Below, piece after piece: positions 25,801-36,300 of a stretch of 64,000 nt of DNA (position 1 is its first letter; the number at the start of each line of letters is the position of its first letter). The DNA lies in NCBI RefSeq assembly GCF_965363235.1, contig NC_134851.1, positions 24,725,847 to 24,789,846 on the forward strand, in the 5' to 3' direction. This stretch comes from Mytilus galloprovincialis (lineage: Eukaryota > Mollusca > Bivalvia > Mytilida > Mytilidae). Position numbers and translations under genes: made by a program. Under the pieces are notes generated by a model. That model saw only the letters and a program-made list of their open reading frames with translations, was not told where the DNA came from and searched no databases.

Positions 25801-26634
25801 AAAGATGAGTTTTCCAATTGTGAACGTTTCATTTCTAAGTAGCAACATTCCAGCAGCACCTGCATACGGGCTATATATCTCCCAATTGATACGATATTCC
25901 CATGCATGCATTTCCTATCATGATTTTCTTGATAGAGGGTTGCAGCTCACAAGGAAGCTACTAAACCAAGAGTTCCAAAGAGTAAAGTTGAAATCATCCC
26001 TTCGTAAATTTTACGGACGCCATCACGAGTTGGTTGACCGTTATGGAATAACCGTTTCACAAATGATATCGGATATGTTTCTTACGTCGTAGCTACAATC
26101 CCCTTCCTTTTATGAATGTGACTTACCGAATTAGACTATTAACCGGCTTTGTTATCACACAAGCAACACGACGGGTGCCACGTGTGGAGCAGGATCTTCT
26201 TACCCTTCCGGAGCACCTGAGATCACCCAAAGTTTTTGGTGGGGTTCGTGTTGCTTATTCGTTAGTTTTTTATGTTGTGTCCTGGCACTATTGTTTGTCT
26301 TTTTGTCTTTTTCATTTTTAGCCATGGCGTTGTCAGTTTATTTTCGATTTATGAGTTTGATTGTCCCTTTGGTATCTTTCGTCCCTCTTTTATAGTTGAA
26401 AACTGTACAATTGACCTTAGTCAAGTAGGTGGCTTACCTCCAAGTATTTTAGAATCTCATACAAAGTGTTACAAGTGGCAACCCTACCACATGTCGATAT
26501 TCGTGTGTGCATTTTAAAATGTTTTGTATATTACTTATTTACTGTAAATTATTATAAGATTGATTTGTTCTGTACTCACCAGTTAAACATACTGTCAAAC
26601 AGCACGAAACTAAAAGTTCAGCTGTGTTAAACAT
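13729..26634 (-). CDS. Receptor-like gene 2: signal peptide, CTLD half, WSC-like domain, cysteine modules, stalk, transmembrane segment
   Basis: Nine exons are seen: 26580-26634, 21718-21915, 21077-21189, 20571-20697, 18693-18791, 17339-17500, 16541-16663, 14854-15183 and 13729-13807. All have GT-AG borders and the phases join without a break for about 428 codons up to the end of the transmembrane segment. The protein should enter the secretory pathway and sit in the plasma membrane with the lectin-like head outside. It is the best-preserved copy, with no disabling change seen. The cytoplasmic exon was not found, so the 3' end of this model is open. Intron 1 is 4.7 kb and holds a Penelope-like remnant near the promoter. 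Intron 4, between the second WSC-half exon and the next module, is free of large insertions; the 1-kb repeat-array element at 19531-20521 lies inside it, just 3' of exon 4. Function beyond 'receptor-like' is inference. Confidence 0.75.
13890..14035 (+). mobile_element. Diverged fragment of the Penelope-like 3' end
   Basis: ggtttaacaaatgaggc, acacttccggaacacttgag, atcacccca and tttttgatgggataatgttac follow the order seen at 3185-3475 and 26150-26400, with more differences. Confidence 0.5.
14417..14521. repeat. Inverted repeat with ~20-bp arms
   Basis: aacagatatatcatgttat at about 14418 and its reverse complement ataacatgatatatctgtt at about 14502 enclose some 65 bp, giving a foldable stem-loop. 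It may be a small inverted-repeat element. Confidence 0.6.
14854..15183 (-). CDS. Gene 2 exon 8: Ser/Thr-rich stalk
   Basis: 330 nt, phase 1 to 1, acceptor TTATATTTCAG and donor GTATTG. It encodes about 110 residues rich in Ser, Thr and Asn, starting VESNNYSITSFTTNSSQ and ending NLESTTSRIS...HSKIG. It has several N-x-S/T sites and no defined fold. Little sequence is shared with the other stalks apart from the end, which is usual for stalks under weak constraint. Confidence 0.75.
15770..15990 (-). mobile_element. Reversed remnant, probably Penelope-like 3' region
   Basis: agagggacaaaagataccag, agggacattcaaactcat is the reverse complement of the tail of the 26150-26400 block (atgagtttgattgtcccttt, ggtatctttcgtccctct). 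Confidence 0.5.
16541..16663 (-). CDS. Gene 2 exon 7: four-cysteine module
   Basis: 123 nt, phase 1 to 1, acceptor CATTTTTGTAG and donor GTAAGC. It encodes NPAVVVKCISISC, RPQNCSLTVNGFVCIK. It has the same four-Cys layout as 3693-3809 and 39101-39223. Confidence 0.8.
17339..17500 (-). CDS. Gene 2 exon 6: module with LPYIC
   Basis: 162 nt, phase 1 to 1, acceptor TTCTGGCTTCAG and donor GTGATA. It encodes YSNTGYHNLRSPISQDDLPY then ICYKNAVNRTY and FRFREYASVKR. It aligns end to end with 4234-4395. Confidence 0.8.
18134..18475 (-). repeat. SINE-like mussel repeat with a 2 x 91 bp tandem start
   Basis: The 91-bp unit starting tttgttggtgtggttcat at 18134 recurs at 18225 with a few changes. It runs on into gttccgtgttcaagaccgta and gtctcattgcaattcatgcc, the reverse of the 'gatgtggtatgattgcc' repeat seen at 23396 and 50645. 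Confidence 0.8.
18693..18791 (-). CDS. Gene 2 exon 5: short cysteine module
   Basis: 99 nt, phase 1 to 1, acceptor TTGGTATTCAG and donor GTAAGT. It encodes HLDDFHADNETCRQLHC and a closing RSICG. It matches 4679-4765 and 53405-53500. Confidence 0.8.
19000..19300 (+). repeat. Mussel repeat ('cagacttggtacaggcattt' family), long copy
   Basis: aggtccctcaacaaatgac, aacgaatggacaacaactg, cagacttggtacaggcat, gacaacgatgtgtga: same order as 4980-5290. Confidence 0.75.
19531..20521. mobile_element. ~1-kb inverted-repeat element with CTAAAGTGCGATGGT arrays at both ends
   Basis: The left end reads TAGGACTCTAAAGTGC and the right end is its reverse complement, GCACTTTAGAGTCCTA. The match may extend outward through tatatatg on both sides (19523-20529). 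Just inside the left end, seven near-copies of CTAAAGTGCGATGGT lie in 150 bp, often preceded by ACG. Inside the right end, four or five copies lie in inverted orientation (20343-20521). The middle has no open frame of note. It looks like a non-autonomous DNA transposon with repeated subterminal binding sites; its superfamily is not known to me. Confidence 0.75.
20571..20697 (-). CDS. Gene 2 exon 4: second half of WSC-like domain
   Basis: 127 nt, phase 0 to 1, acceptor TTCGTTTCAG and donor GTAAGT. It encodes AGFGTNCICDL, LSYLC and STFWVVYK. Joined to the previous exon it reads VAHMAGFGTNCIC, matching the YAGxxxxxxCxC centre of WSC domains. Confidence 0.8.
21077..21189 (-). CDS. Gene 2 exon 3: first half of WSC-like domain
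   Basis: 113 nt, phase 1 to 0, acceptor CTATCATAAAG and donor GTATGT. It encodes GCYYIPYPTHGDGYHTLHGC then FKLCSSERMN and VAHM. Confidence 0.8.
21718..21915 (-). CDS. Gene 2 exon 2: N-terminal half of a C-type-lectin-like domain
   Basis: 198 nt, phase 1 to 1, acceptor CTTCAG and donor GTAATT. It encodes NTWHEALEHC, LADITDLE, NACNRI and YWVGNFYKL, ending ISIEG. Length and landmarks equal those of gene 1. Confidence 0.82.
22145..22275 (-). repeat. Mussel repeat fragment, reversed
   Basis: acctgtaccaagtatgaaat and gagggactttccattt are the reverse of the 'ctgacttggtacagg' repeat, as at 2012-2150. Confidence 0.65.
22276..23395. other. Intronic sequence of gene 2, nothing recognised
   Basis: AT-rich sequence with no recognised exon or repeat. 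The open frame at 22906-23166 has no family features. Confidence 0.4.
23396..23590 (+). repeat. SINE-like mussel repeat
   Basis: agaagatttggtatgattgc, caatgagacaactatccac, aggtcaccgtacggccttca, ataggccccg: a clean copy of the family also at 50645-50935. Confidence 0.8.
23600..25100. other. Intronic sequence of gene 2, no exon recognised
   Basis: Open frames at 23669-23920 and 24470-24766 (a hydrophobic 98-codon stretch) resemble nothing I know and lack matching frames in the sister genes. Confidence 0.35.
25570..26400 (+). mobile_element. Penelope-like retroelement remnant (reverse transcriptase C-terminal part plus 3' end)
   Basis: Near 25600-25730 the plus strand encodes a reverse-transcriptase strand reading IPMGTNCAPLLADLFLYYYE in one frame. 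Further on, 25800-26092 reads SFPIVNVSFLSSNIPAAPAY, YISQLIRYSHACISYHDFL, KFYGRHHELVDRYGI. I recognise this pair of segments from a retroelement family common in bivalves and cnidarians, probably Penelope-like. The catalytic YxDD part between them is gone, so the copy is dead. Its 3' end (26150-26400, caacacgacgggtgccac) explains the solo fragments elsewhere in the window. Confidence 0.65.
26580..26634 (-). CDS. Gene 2 exon 1: start codon and signal peptide
   Basis: ATG at 26634-26632 opens MFNTAELLVSCCLTVCLT, a hydrophobic leader, followed by a GTGAGT donor in phase 1. The length, 55 nt, equals exon 1 of gene 1. The next exon joins in frame to give LTGYNVEVV and then the CTLD. Confidence 0.75.
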
Positions 26635-26674
26635 TATTATAATATATCTGTTTTATATTAACATATTACAGAAT

Positions 26675-26753
26675 AACTTCCGTCTTCTATGCATCGAACA
26701 TATTTAAGATAAAAGTTATGCACTGAAGAAATTGAAAATAGTTTCGTTTCTAT
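26675..26753 (-). promoter_or_regulatory. Gene 2 proximal upstream motifs shared with gene 1
   Basis: GACGGAAGTT lies 41-50 bp above the ATG and ATAGAAACGAAACTATTT about 102 bp above it. Both are conserved in sequence, order and strand with 9431-9520. The 18-mer is identical in the two genes. Confidence 0.45.
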
Positions 26754-26979
26754 GGTTCAAATTTCGATAATTTGTTAAATGTTCAAGTTCTTATCTAATC
26801 GATCATGTTTTATAAACACATTCTTACTTAATCAACAATGAACAAGGAACCACAATGAATCTTCCTCGTATGTGCAAAACCCAAATGATATAGTTTCCTT
26901 GCTCATTACACTAGTTTTTGATAGCCACAAATACACTATTATCAAATGTTTCAGACTAAACATCTTTGATAAACTCTCT

Positions 26980-27122
26980 TTGGATCCTCAATGCTCTTCA
27001 ACTTTGTACCTGTTTGGCTTTATAAATATTTTGATATGAGCGTCACTGATGAGTCTTATGCAGACGAAACGCGCGTTTGGCGTACTTAATTATAATCCTG
27101 ATACCTTTGATAACTATTTGGT
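26980..27122 (+). repeat. Fragment of the 360-bp-period mussel module
   Basis: ggatcctcaatgctcttcaa, gagcgtcactgatgagtctt, gacgaaacgcgcgtttggcg: a partial copy of the unit at 125-683. Confidence 0.85.
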
Positions 27123-28380
27123 AAATGTTTTCTGAAGCAGTTCCATTAATTACAGTATGATATGAATTAAATAAAAAGACGGACAGTTGACGATATCCAT
27201 ATCAAAGCAAGTTAAAACTTTTAATATACAAATCTGTTATATGCACATCACATTGGACAATAATTAAGAAATTAAAATAAGGTAAACTAAAACATCACTT
27301 CTACGTTCAAAAATAAACTTCAGGTTCTTGGAAAGTGTTTTGTGTTCATTATGTCCCTAGCGACTGTAAAAAAAACCTAACCTTATAGAAGTAGAAGAAT
27401 GACGTTAATGAATGCGTAAGAATAAATAAAGGCAACAAAATAATGAACTATTCTACAATCAAGGAACGTACGATACAGGGAGAAACAAATAGTATATTAA
27501 AAGTTGTATGGCTCGCTACTCGCCTTCTATGAATTCAGAGAGGGTTAGTTAAATCCATAGGAGGTGAGGACAAAGGCCGAATCTTCTATGAACTCTATTC
27601 ACTCCTTTGGTCCGTAAGGGTTCAATAATGAACCGTATAACGAACTTGTCCTACGCGGGAGTTTGTCTGCTGCATTTTGTAGAAAATAAACAATGAAACA
27701 CAACAACATTAATAGATGACGTCAACATTAACAGTAGACATGCAGTCATGAATTGCCTATGCGATTTACTTACCCTTCAGATTCAAAGAGGCATAATAAG
27801 GTCACCACGTGACGGCTGTATTTTCCAGTTGTGCGATAAAATTATATATTTACAACATCTCAGCTCAAGGGTTCCACTTGACAATTGAAAACCCCTTCAA
27901 TATATCTGTTTTATAAACGATACATAAACCTTCCAAAGACAGTTTAATATAAACTTATAGTAATGTTTTTAGACGAATTTTCAAACTGAAATGGCGTAAA
28001 GTAATTTCAAATTTCAAAGATGAATATAGTAAATGAGATCAAGAAAAGGAGTTGAAAATATTTTGAACATATATCAAAAATGACTAACAACCTCCATTTG
28101 TAAAAAATGCTTGCCAGGACACCACAAGGGACAAGAAAGCCTTGAAGTCCAACATGCACATCGAGAAGAAATATACAAAGACATGGTTTCACCTTGAATC
28201 AGATAGAGTAAATTGTGAAAGATGTAACGAGTTGGAAGTCCCTTATTGGTACATTGTATGTCAAGAACATGAAGAGGATTAAGTAAATAAGTGAGAAAGT
28301 AAGTAAGCAAGTAAGTAAGGATTAAAAACCTAGTATGTCGGAACTTTTTACTAACTCCCTGTCTACCATTTGAGAATTTA
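27123..28380. other. Intergenic, nothing recognised
   Basis: It lies between the gene 2 promoter and the gene 3 end. There is an AAGT-rich simple repeat near 28283-28322. No exon is recognised. Confidence 0.4.
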
Positions 28381-28440
28381 TACATGATATATTTATACAT
28401 GATATATCTATACATGATATATTTATGCATGTTATATTTA
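28381..28440. repeat. Minisatellite, 4 x 15 bp
   Basis: tacatgatatattta is repeated four times in register, the last copy with three changes. Confidence 0.95.
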
Positions 28441-29160
28441 AGATTATTTTACGAAAATGCATATACAAGTATTGGCAATACTTATTTGTGGAATGTCAAA
28501 CGCTTTTTGAATAATTTTAACGTGGTTCAGATGTCTTTTCAACTCGGATGAGAGATATAAAATTTTAAAAGTGACCACACGGGTACCAATAAAGCCCTTT
28601 GTCAGAAGAAGACTTCATGTATTGTGATTTTTCGAATTCCTAGATAATGACCAAACTGAGAGAGAATTTGTTGAAATGTATTCAATTCATTATATAGCAA
28701 ATTTATTAAAACCGTTAAACGGTTACTTAATTGCGTATAGATGTAACGAATTGGTTTATTAATTATGCTGTTACTAAGTTATTTTGACGTATATTTCTTC
28801 TGTATAACCAATTTTTTAAGGTTAGCATGTTAGTGCATCCAACGTCTGTGAAGATGGTATATATCGATACATACATATAGCTTGTATTTTCATACATAAT
28901 TAATGACCTCCAATTATAAACATATCAAATAATCCTACGTGCTGTCGATACTTTCATTTTCTCAAGATTACTTATGACGTCTTTACACTCAATCCGATGA
29001 AGAGGTATCAATATTCTGTATCGTTTGCCTTTTTTTTTAAATTTGGATTTGTGCTTAGTTAAAATCTGATTAATCAAGTCATTTCGGAATAATTTCACAA
29101 CTTATTTTTTATGGTGTTTTCTAGTACTAACCCTGATGATTGTACTAATAAAACTTTAAA
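28441..29160. other. Intergenic, nothing recognised
   Basis: AT-rich sequence with no open frame or repeat that I can name. Confidence 0.35.
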
Positions 29161-29280
29161 GTTACATGTAACGGTGAATGGGTTTATTCCCGATTGTCCC
29201 ACTTTTTAAAATTTTAGAGTTCTGATTGTCCCACATGAAAAGTTCTAATTGTCCCACATTATTTTTGTATGTGAAATGTT
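29161..29280. repeat. Three spaced copies of 'attgtcccac' above the MULE remnant
   Basis: gattgtcccac occurs near 29193, 29224 and 29250 (the last as aattgtcccac). The spacing of about 30 bp and the position 350 bp above the transposase suggest subterminal sites of the same element. Confidence 0.5.
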
Positions 29281-29631
29281 CTTAAATAAGCAGTAGACTG
29301 TGTGTTTATTTTGTTAAAATAACAAGAATTAATTTTTATCTTTTCAAAGTATTATCTTTGGATTATATTCATTTTATTAAGTAAAAGATATGATTTTTTT
29401 TTAAATTATGAAATTAATGCACTTTCATTTAATAATATAACATTTCGTAAAAACATATCTAAAATGTTACTTTTATTTATAAAACAAATACAAAAACCAA
29501 CATTTATTATTATTTTTTTTGTTTAGATTCTAAATAAATATTAAAATAATGCATCCATTTAAAAATAAAGAGTATTCATAGATTTCATATTTTTTTCTTT
29601 AAATTCTAAATAATTTCCATCAATCTTTGAA

Positions 29632-30331
29632 CAGCTGTACACTCTACATGCACTGATTGGTGGAGAGATGTTCCCACTGGTTTTTGCACTATTACCTAGG
29701 AAGTCAGAGGACATCTATACCAGATTCTTCTCACTGCTGAAGACTATTTGCACCCAACGCCAGATTCAACTGGATCCGACAACTTTCGTCAAAGATTACG
29801 AACCTGCTGTACAGAATTCTGCCAGAACATCTTTTCCTGGAATTACTATCAAAGGTTGTGTTTTCCACTTCATACAATGTGTTTGGCGTAAAGTGCAATA
29901 AATAGGGATCGTCACAAACTACAAAGGAGAACCAGACATCCACCAACTGATACGCAAGGCAGCAGTTCTTCCACTCGTACCAACAGCAGAAGTAGAAGAC
30001 GTCTGGTTCCATGCACTGGAAGATCTAGAGTTGGAAAATTCAGAATCAACTGCAAATACTACCCCTTTACAGATTACGTCACTACTTACTGGGTTGAAAA
30101 AAAAGACAGACATGGAATCATTATCAAACAGAAGGACCAAGGACATCAAACCACTGCGAAGGATGGCACAGTGGCTTGAAAAAGAGGATCCAAGTGCCAC
30201 ACCTAAACATATATACACTACTAAACTACCTCAAAGAAGAATAGGCAATTAACGAGAAAAATCTTTTCCAGTACCATGCCGGGGGAGTCAGACCAACAAA
30301 AAGAATATTGAAGTTCAATCATGTCTTTTAG
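29632..30331 (+). pseudogene. Broken MULE-type (Mutator-like) transposase
   Basis: After a possible acceptor (gaacag) the plus strand reads LYTLHALIGGEMFPLVFALL, KSEDIYTRFF, FVKDYEPAVQNSARTSFPGI, KGCVFHFIQCVWRKVQ. This is the DYE...A..FP...GC.FHF.Q..WRK signature of MULE transposases. The frame stops at 29899-29901, continues as IGIVTNYKGEPDIHQLIRKA and LPLVPTAEVEDVWFHALEDL, shifts near 30100, and resumes as NHCEGWHSGLKKRI, then AINEKNLFQYHAGGVRPTKK. NN/NH.EGWH..LK is the usual C-terminal MULE motif. With at least two stops and one frame shift, it is a dead DNA-transposon copy. Confidence 0.82.
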
Positions 30332-32847
30332 AATAAATCTATATTATTTGGTAGCAATTCAATTCAAAATTTTTTGCAATTCAAAGTTTTATTGCCATAT
30401 AAACTTTACAGTTTGTTACATATAACAATAACTAAAACAAGTAAAGACAATAACTAAGTTATTCAATATACATGTATATATACAAATTCAGGTAAATATT
30501 AAAGGGTCCCCTGTCCTCAGTTCCATTGACTTTTTTTTATAAAGGAACCTAGTTTATTCACTTGTGTTGGTGTTGTTGTTGAACAATTTATTAAGAAATG
30601 TTTCTCATCATCAAGTACTTTGCATTTTTTTGCATATTCTCTCTTCGCTAGGAATTTTAAAATGCCTTTCTTTTTCAATTAATAATGAAAGGTCACTGAT
30701 TCCAAGTTTTGTAATTAATTTTCTAAATTGAAAGTTTGAGTTGGAGAGGAAAAGTTTGATCAATAGATTTGGATCAAGTCCTTTGTACAAATTTAATTCA
30801 CTTTTATCATCAATAGATCTCAACTTATCCTTCAACAGGTTGTTGTAATATGAGTTTATTTGGGGTTTAATATAGTTTTTAATATTTTTTTAATTATTTC
30901 AAGTTATCATAGTTTTTTTCTCAATTTATATCAATGTTAGATTCAGAAAGAAAATATTTTGCAAAAGTGAACCATGAATAGGACCTAATAGAATCCAAAG
31001 TTTTAGTTAATTGAAAAGATTCATGTAATAAGGGATTCACATTGTAGGTGAAAAACCTTGCGAAATACATAATAGTTTGGGGTTTTATATGACATTCAAC
31101 ATGTTCAATAGGCAGTCTTCCCTATTCATTCCTTAACAAATACAATATACGACAAAATAGGCAACTTTAATAACAATCAGCAGTGTCTAAGCGATCGGGA
31201 CGAGGGACAGTAAATTTGGATTGCTAATAAAAAAGTACGGAATTGTGATTGGGTGCTGAAAATTTGCGTTTTAATAGGTCACCAATGAACCATCTAAAAG
31301 TCAAAACGAGGAAAGATCAAGGCAGTCGTTAAATGTAACATTTTAAGTTAACAAGTAAAAAAAAACTTACAACATAGCTAAGAAAAAAAGTATTAACAAA
31401 ATACCGAACATGAAGGTAAACCTTAAAAGGTGGGATACCGTAAAACATGACAAAATCAAACTCCTCTACAATTTTAGGCAACGGAAGGAATTGAAACATG
31501 TCCCATTTTCTTTAATACTTAAAAGCATTGTATGAAAAAAATACAAGATAACTTCTGTTTTTTTATTTAACGTAACCTAAATGTATTAGCATAAAAGTTG
31601 TTTATCCATCTGACAAAACTGTGTAACTATACATCATAGACATACACACACAGCTGATTTAATAATTAAAAGACTATATGCAATCAAATCTGCATAAAAA
31701 AAAATTATTGTGTAGGTAGTTCATGAACGTAATAGATTTTAGACATGTATACTATATAAGTTCTTGCAAATGCAATTAGACAACAGAAGACATACATTAT
31801 TTAACAACATTCACAGGTATCAAATATATAGGAGAAGTCAAACATCACATCAAGGATAATAAAAATATGTATAAAATGAAGAAAGAAAGAAAAATGAAAA
31901 CCAATTTCCCGAAAGGTTCGTGATAGTCTACATGGTGGTCTAATAGCAGCATCGCAGTCAGGTATAACGATTCAGAATTCAAGTTTCGAACATTGTGTGA
32001 GTCTTATATGGTTCTGTTAGTTTTGTCAAACAAAGAGAGCGTACCTACACAAAGGCATTGAACTTAACGTCTCTATTCTTTACGGATGTGACTGTAAATA
32101 TCAAAGTCCCGAAAAAAGACGTCACGCTTTGGCGAGAGTTTTATTGCTGGTCGGAACAACATCCAGGAAACACCATTGATTTATACCCTATTCAAATATG
32201 GTGTGAGAAAAGGCGAGTAAATTCAAGCGACCCGATATGATAAGCATGTCCTATATCACTATTAGAAGACTTCAAATTGTCCATTACAATAAGGAAATGA
32301 TATTTTTGATTGTGTGATGTAAGAAACGAGTAAGGTGGACATGATTGGGAATACAGCATGCTGAATATATATATGGTTATCATGACAGACAGGTATTTCA
32401 TGCTGTACAGTCAAATTCATATCACTTGTTTAGTACAATTTAAAAATATAACTTTTTATTGCAAAGAGAATAACAAACAAAGAAAAGCATGTAAAGCGAC
32501 AAAACGTACAATATTTTCTTAATACATATTTAATAGTACTAATTTACAGCAAATACATGACAACTTTTAGAAATTTTCATCAGGAAAACAAATTAATGAA
32601 ATTGCATTTCGTTTTCTGTGACATTAAATATGGAGAACATAAACTTTCCTGGGGACTAGTGCCCTTTCTGTTGAAGATAAGAGTTGGAGAGGAAAAATAG
32701 TTCAAGGACGGAATACTGATTACCAGATCAGTGTTTTGAGCACGAAAACTAATCTTAAGTTTTAACCAGGTCAACAAATCTATTTTCAGAATATCATCTT
32801 CACAGCCATTTGAAAAAATACATGTCGTCCCCCAATGTTTTTTATCT
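30332..32847. other. Gene 3 3' flank and intergenic sequence
   Basis: No exon is recognised. Possible polyadenylation signals for gene 3 (tttatt on the plus strand, AATAAA on the minus) occur near 32455. Open frames at 30611-30835 and 32058-32240 have no family features. Confidence 0.35.
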
Positions 32848-33337
32848 TTAAATATGATCATAAACGCAGTTTTCGTCTTTCTCAACAATTTTCACCTGAC
32901 TTGCTGTAACGTACGTTGGATCGGATTTGTCACGAAATCCTAATGCAGTATCGTATATATTGTTGGTATTGTTCCTTTTATTAAAACTGTCTGGCCTGTT
33001 GTGGTTGAGTCCATCATATTCATTCTCAGTCACGTCCAAACTCTCCTCATCATGACTTTGTTGCTGGTTCGTGTCGTTACCAATAATTTGTTTATTCTTT
33101 ATAACGACCGCGTATTCACTATTAGATTTGTTGTTTATATTGTTTGAATCTGGATCTGAAAGACTAAATCCGTTCTCATTTTCATTTGCAGTATGCATAT
33201 CATGCATATCATATGTTGAATTTTGAACAGTTTGCATTTTTGAATTAGAAGTTATGGTTTCTTTAAAATTTGGACTTTTAAACATTGTTATTCGACTATC
33301 ATCGCCATAGAGTTTATTTCTAAATAATCCCGTGCGC
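32848..33337 (-). CDS. Gene 3 last exon: cytoplasmic tail with tyrosine motifs
   Basis: The acceptor TATTTTGTAG in phase 2 opens 163 codons including the stop. The tail begins RTGLFRNKLYGDDSRI and ends KDENCVYDHI. It is rich in Asn, Asp, Ser and Lys and lacks hydrophobic stretches. Tyrosine contexts are STYDMH, NSEYAVV, NEYDGLNH, NIYDTAL, PTYVTA and CVYDHI. SEYAVV fits the ITIM consensus (S/I/V/L-x-Y-x-x-I/V/L). YDGL and YDHI fit YxxL/I SH2-docking or endocytic motifs. The exon directly follows the transmembrane exon at 34679-34754. A signalling role is inferred from these motifs. Confidence 0.78.
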
Positions 33338-36300
33338 CTACAAAATAATATTGAAATATAAATGTCAAAATAATTCTCTGCGGTATAATTATAAATTCAA
33401 CAACTATCCAACAGAGCCCAAATGACTATGTTCAAAACTAACAAAGTAAAATCACAAAAATACTGAACTCCGAGGAAAATTCAATCAGAAAGTCCCTGAC
33501 CATCAAATGACAAAACACATAAAAAACGAATGGACAACAACTGTCATATCCTGACTTGGTACAGGCATTTTCAAATGTAGAAAAACCTGGATTGAACCTG
33601 GTTTCACAACCTTCAAACTGAATGCAATTCTATGAAGGAATACTTCACAAAGGAAATTACCGTTAAGAAACCCTTTTCTATTGACACAAATCATAAAAAG
33701 ATCATTAATGTATCAAGTGGTTGAATGATGATAATGATCAGATTAAGATCTAATATGAGTAAAAGGAGCTGAGGGATAAACGTCAATTAGACATCAACCA
33801 CAAGACACATAGAAGGCAACAAGCACTCTTCAGCTATATACAAAGGCTTTAAACAGATGTTAGTACATTGTTTAGTCGTCAAAAGGTTTATATTTTACTT
33901 TTAATTTCGTATTTCAATTATAATTAACGTCGGATAATGATGAAGCATTTGAACACATTTGTGAAAATGGATATTTACAATAATTGTAATGCACTAATTG
34001 TATTATTTATTTATGCGTTTCTCTGTACTGAGTGTTCTTGCTTTTGTTTGTACTGTATTCTTATTATTCAATGTTGTAATTTTAGCAAAATTTATAACAT
34101 TGCCATCTAAGCGGGAGGTATGGCTAGTTATTAAACAAGGTTAACGAAATGTTTTCCCAGGGACTCTTTGATGAACTTGTAAAGAAACACTGAAAAAAAG
34201 AACCCAAAACACATATTGAAGGCAAAATACACCTTTTGAGTCTATTTCGTTCTGTCAGGTAATATTCAGTTTTACAACTATCTTCTTCATAGTGAAAATT
34301 ACTTTACATCTCTGAATTTTAATCTGGTTAACTGCAGCTCCATTTTCATGTGTCTTTCTATGATTTTTTTATTTGTTTTGCATGCTACTGTTCAAGTTGT
34401 TTGTAATTCACATTCGGAATACTCTAAGATTATTTAGAAAAAAATATTTGGTATTCGTCACTCACAAACTTGTAATTGGAGTGACATTTTTTTGAACATT
34501 TTGTGTTTTTTAAATGGTGTAACCGATAAGCTTTTTTCATCATTTTGATGCGATTTCTTAAGCATAGATGAAGGACTGTATTAGCTGTCTTTCACTTGTA
34601 TGGTTATGATGTTAAAACATTAATGTTACATTAATGATGTGTAATATGTTGAAAAAGTAGAAAATATAGAATACTCACTTGATTCGACAAACAACAAGTA
34701 GAACAATAACAGCTACTAATACTAGTGCTGTTACTATAATACCAACAAGTAATCCTGAAAAATTGAAAAAAGTAGAAAAAGGATGCTGCAAGTTTTTTGA
34801 TAGTCAACAAGAGTTTTTGAAATATGTAGTAGCTGTTTAAAAGTTGCTAAACATCAGCTGGTAAGTATTTCGCGCATATTAAGGACGACAAAAAAGTCAA
34901 TAATGAATGCAATCTATAGGTGTTGAAAATTTGGGCTATCATTTATCAATCTTACACATTTGGGGAAAGTGAAAATGGATAAAAAAAATTATCGGGGTAG
35001 TATACGATTTTGATAGCGCTTGAGCCTAAATTTGTCGCTTGGAGAGGGAAAAACACATTTGAAATTCGACTTTTAGGACACGCTTGACTACAATTAGATA
35101 TGTACCAAAAACTCACGTCAATGATATTATAATGTACACTATAAACGTGTTTTGCGTTTTTATGTCACCCGATCGACAATGTCGGGTGACATATTGCTTT
35201 TCCTCTGTTTCTTTTTCTGTATTATTATTATTATTATTATACTTCCACCTATTTTGTCCGGCATGTTTTTTGGAGTGAAATGGAACCAATCTTAATGATA
35301 GTTAACAATAAGGTGGAACACAAAATTTCGGATTGCAGTAGGGTCTAAGACCATAAAAAATGGCTGCCGTTACCATGGAAACGGAACAATTGTGAAAATT
35401 TCCATTTTTTGTTTTTGGTGAATAATTTGGAGATGATTAAACTCAGTATCATTATATTTTAATACAATGGAGGTGCCGGCCATATACTTGTTTTGGATGA
35501 TTTTGGCAATCATTGGAATTACTATGTTGCTATGGAAACTACACCAAAAATGTCAAAAATATGAAAATGCTCCAATTGCTTTGAAACTTTAACATAACGA
35601 TGAGCAACTTTGATAGATAAGGAATTTGGCGTTGGAATTTCGAAAATGGCTGCCGTTACCATGGAAACAATGCAAAAAGGTCAAAATGCTCCAAAAACGT
35701 CTGGGTTTGGTGAATAACTGTGATATGCTTGAACTTAAAATCATAAAATTTCTATACAATTTAGTTGTCCACTATATACAGGTTTTGAATGATTTTGACT
35801 ATCATTGGAACTACTATGTTACCATGGATACAGGATCAAATATTTCAAAAATTTCAAAATGCTTCAAAATTGATGAAACTTAATAGGATTGTTGACTGGC
35901 AAGTCTGGATGAGACTTTTGAAATTGGAATTTCCAAAATGGCCACCGTTGCTATGGAAACTGCAAAAATGTCAAATATTTTCAAAACCCTCAAAACTTAA
36001 TGAAACTTAATATTATTGTTAACTGGCATGTATAGATGAGACTTTTGACTTTGAAATTTTCAAAATGGCTGCCGTTGCCATGGAACTACTATGTTACCAT
36101 GGATACAGGATCAAAAATTTCAAAAATTGTAAAATGGTCCAAAATTGATGAAACTTAATATAATTGTTGACTGGCAAGTCTGGATGAGACTTTTGGAGTT
36201 GGAATTTTCAAAATGGCCACGGTTGCCATGGAAACTGCAAAAATGTTAAAAATTCTCAAAATGCTTTGAACTTGATGAAACTTGATATTAGTGTTGACTG

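Noticed and set aside
25676-26092. 138-codon frame as a host gene
   Set aside because: Its second half reads as the C-terminal part of a Penelope-like reverse transcriptase and it continues into that element's 3' end.
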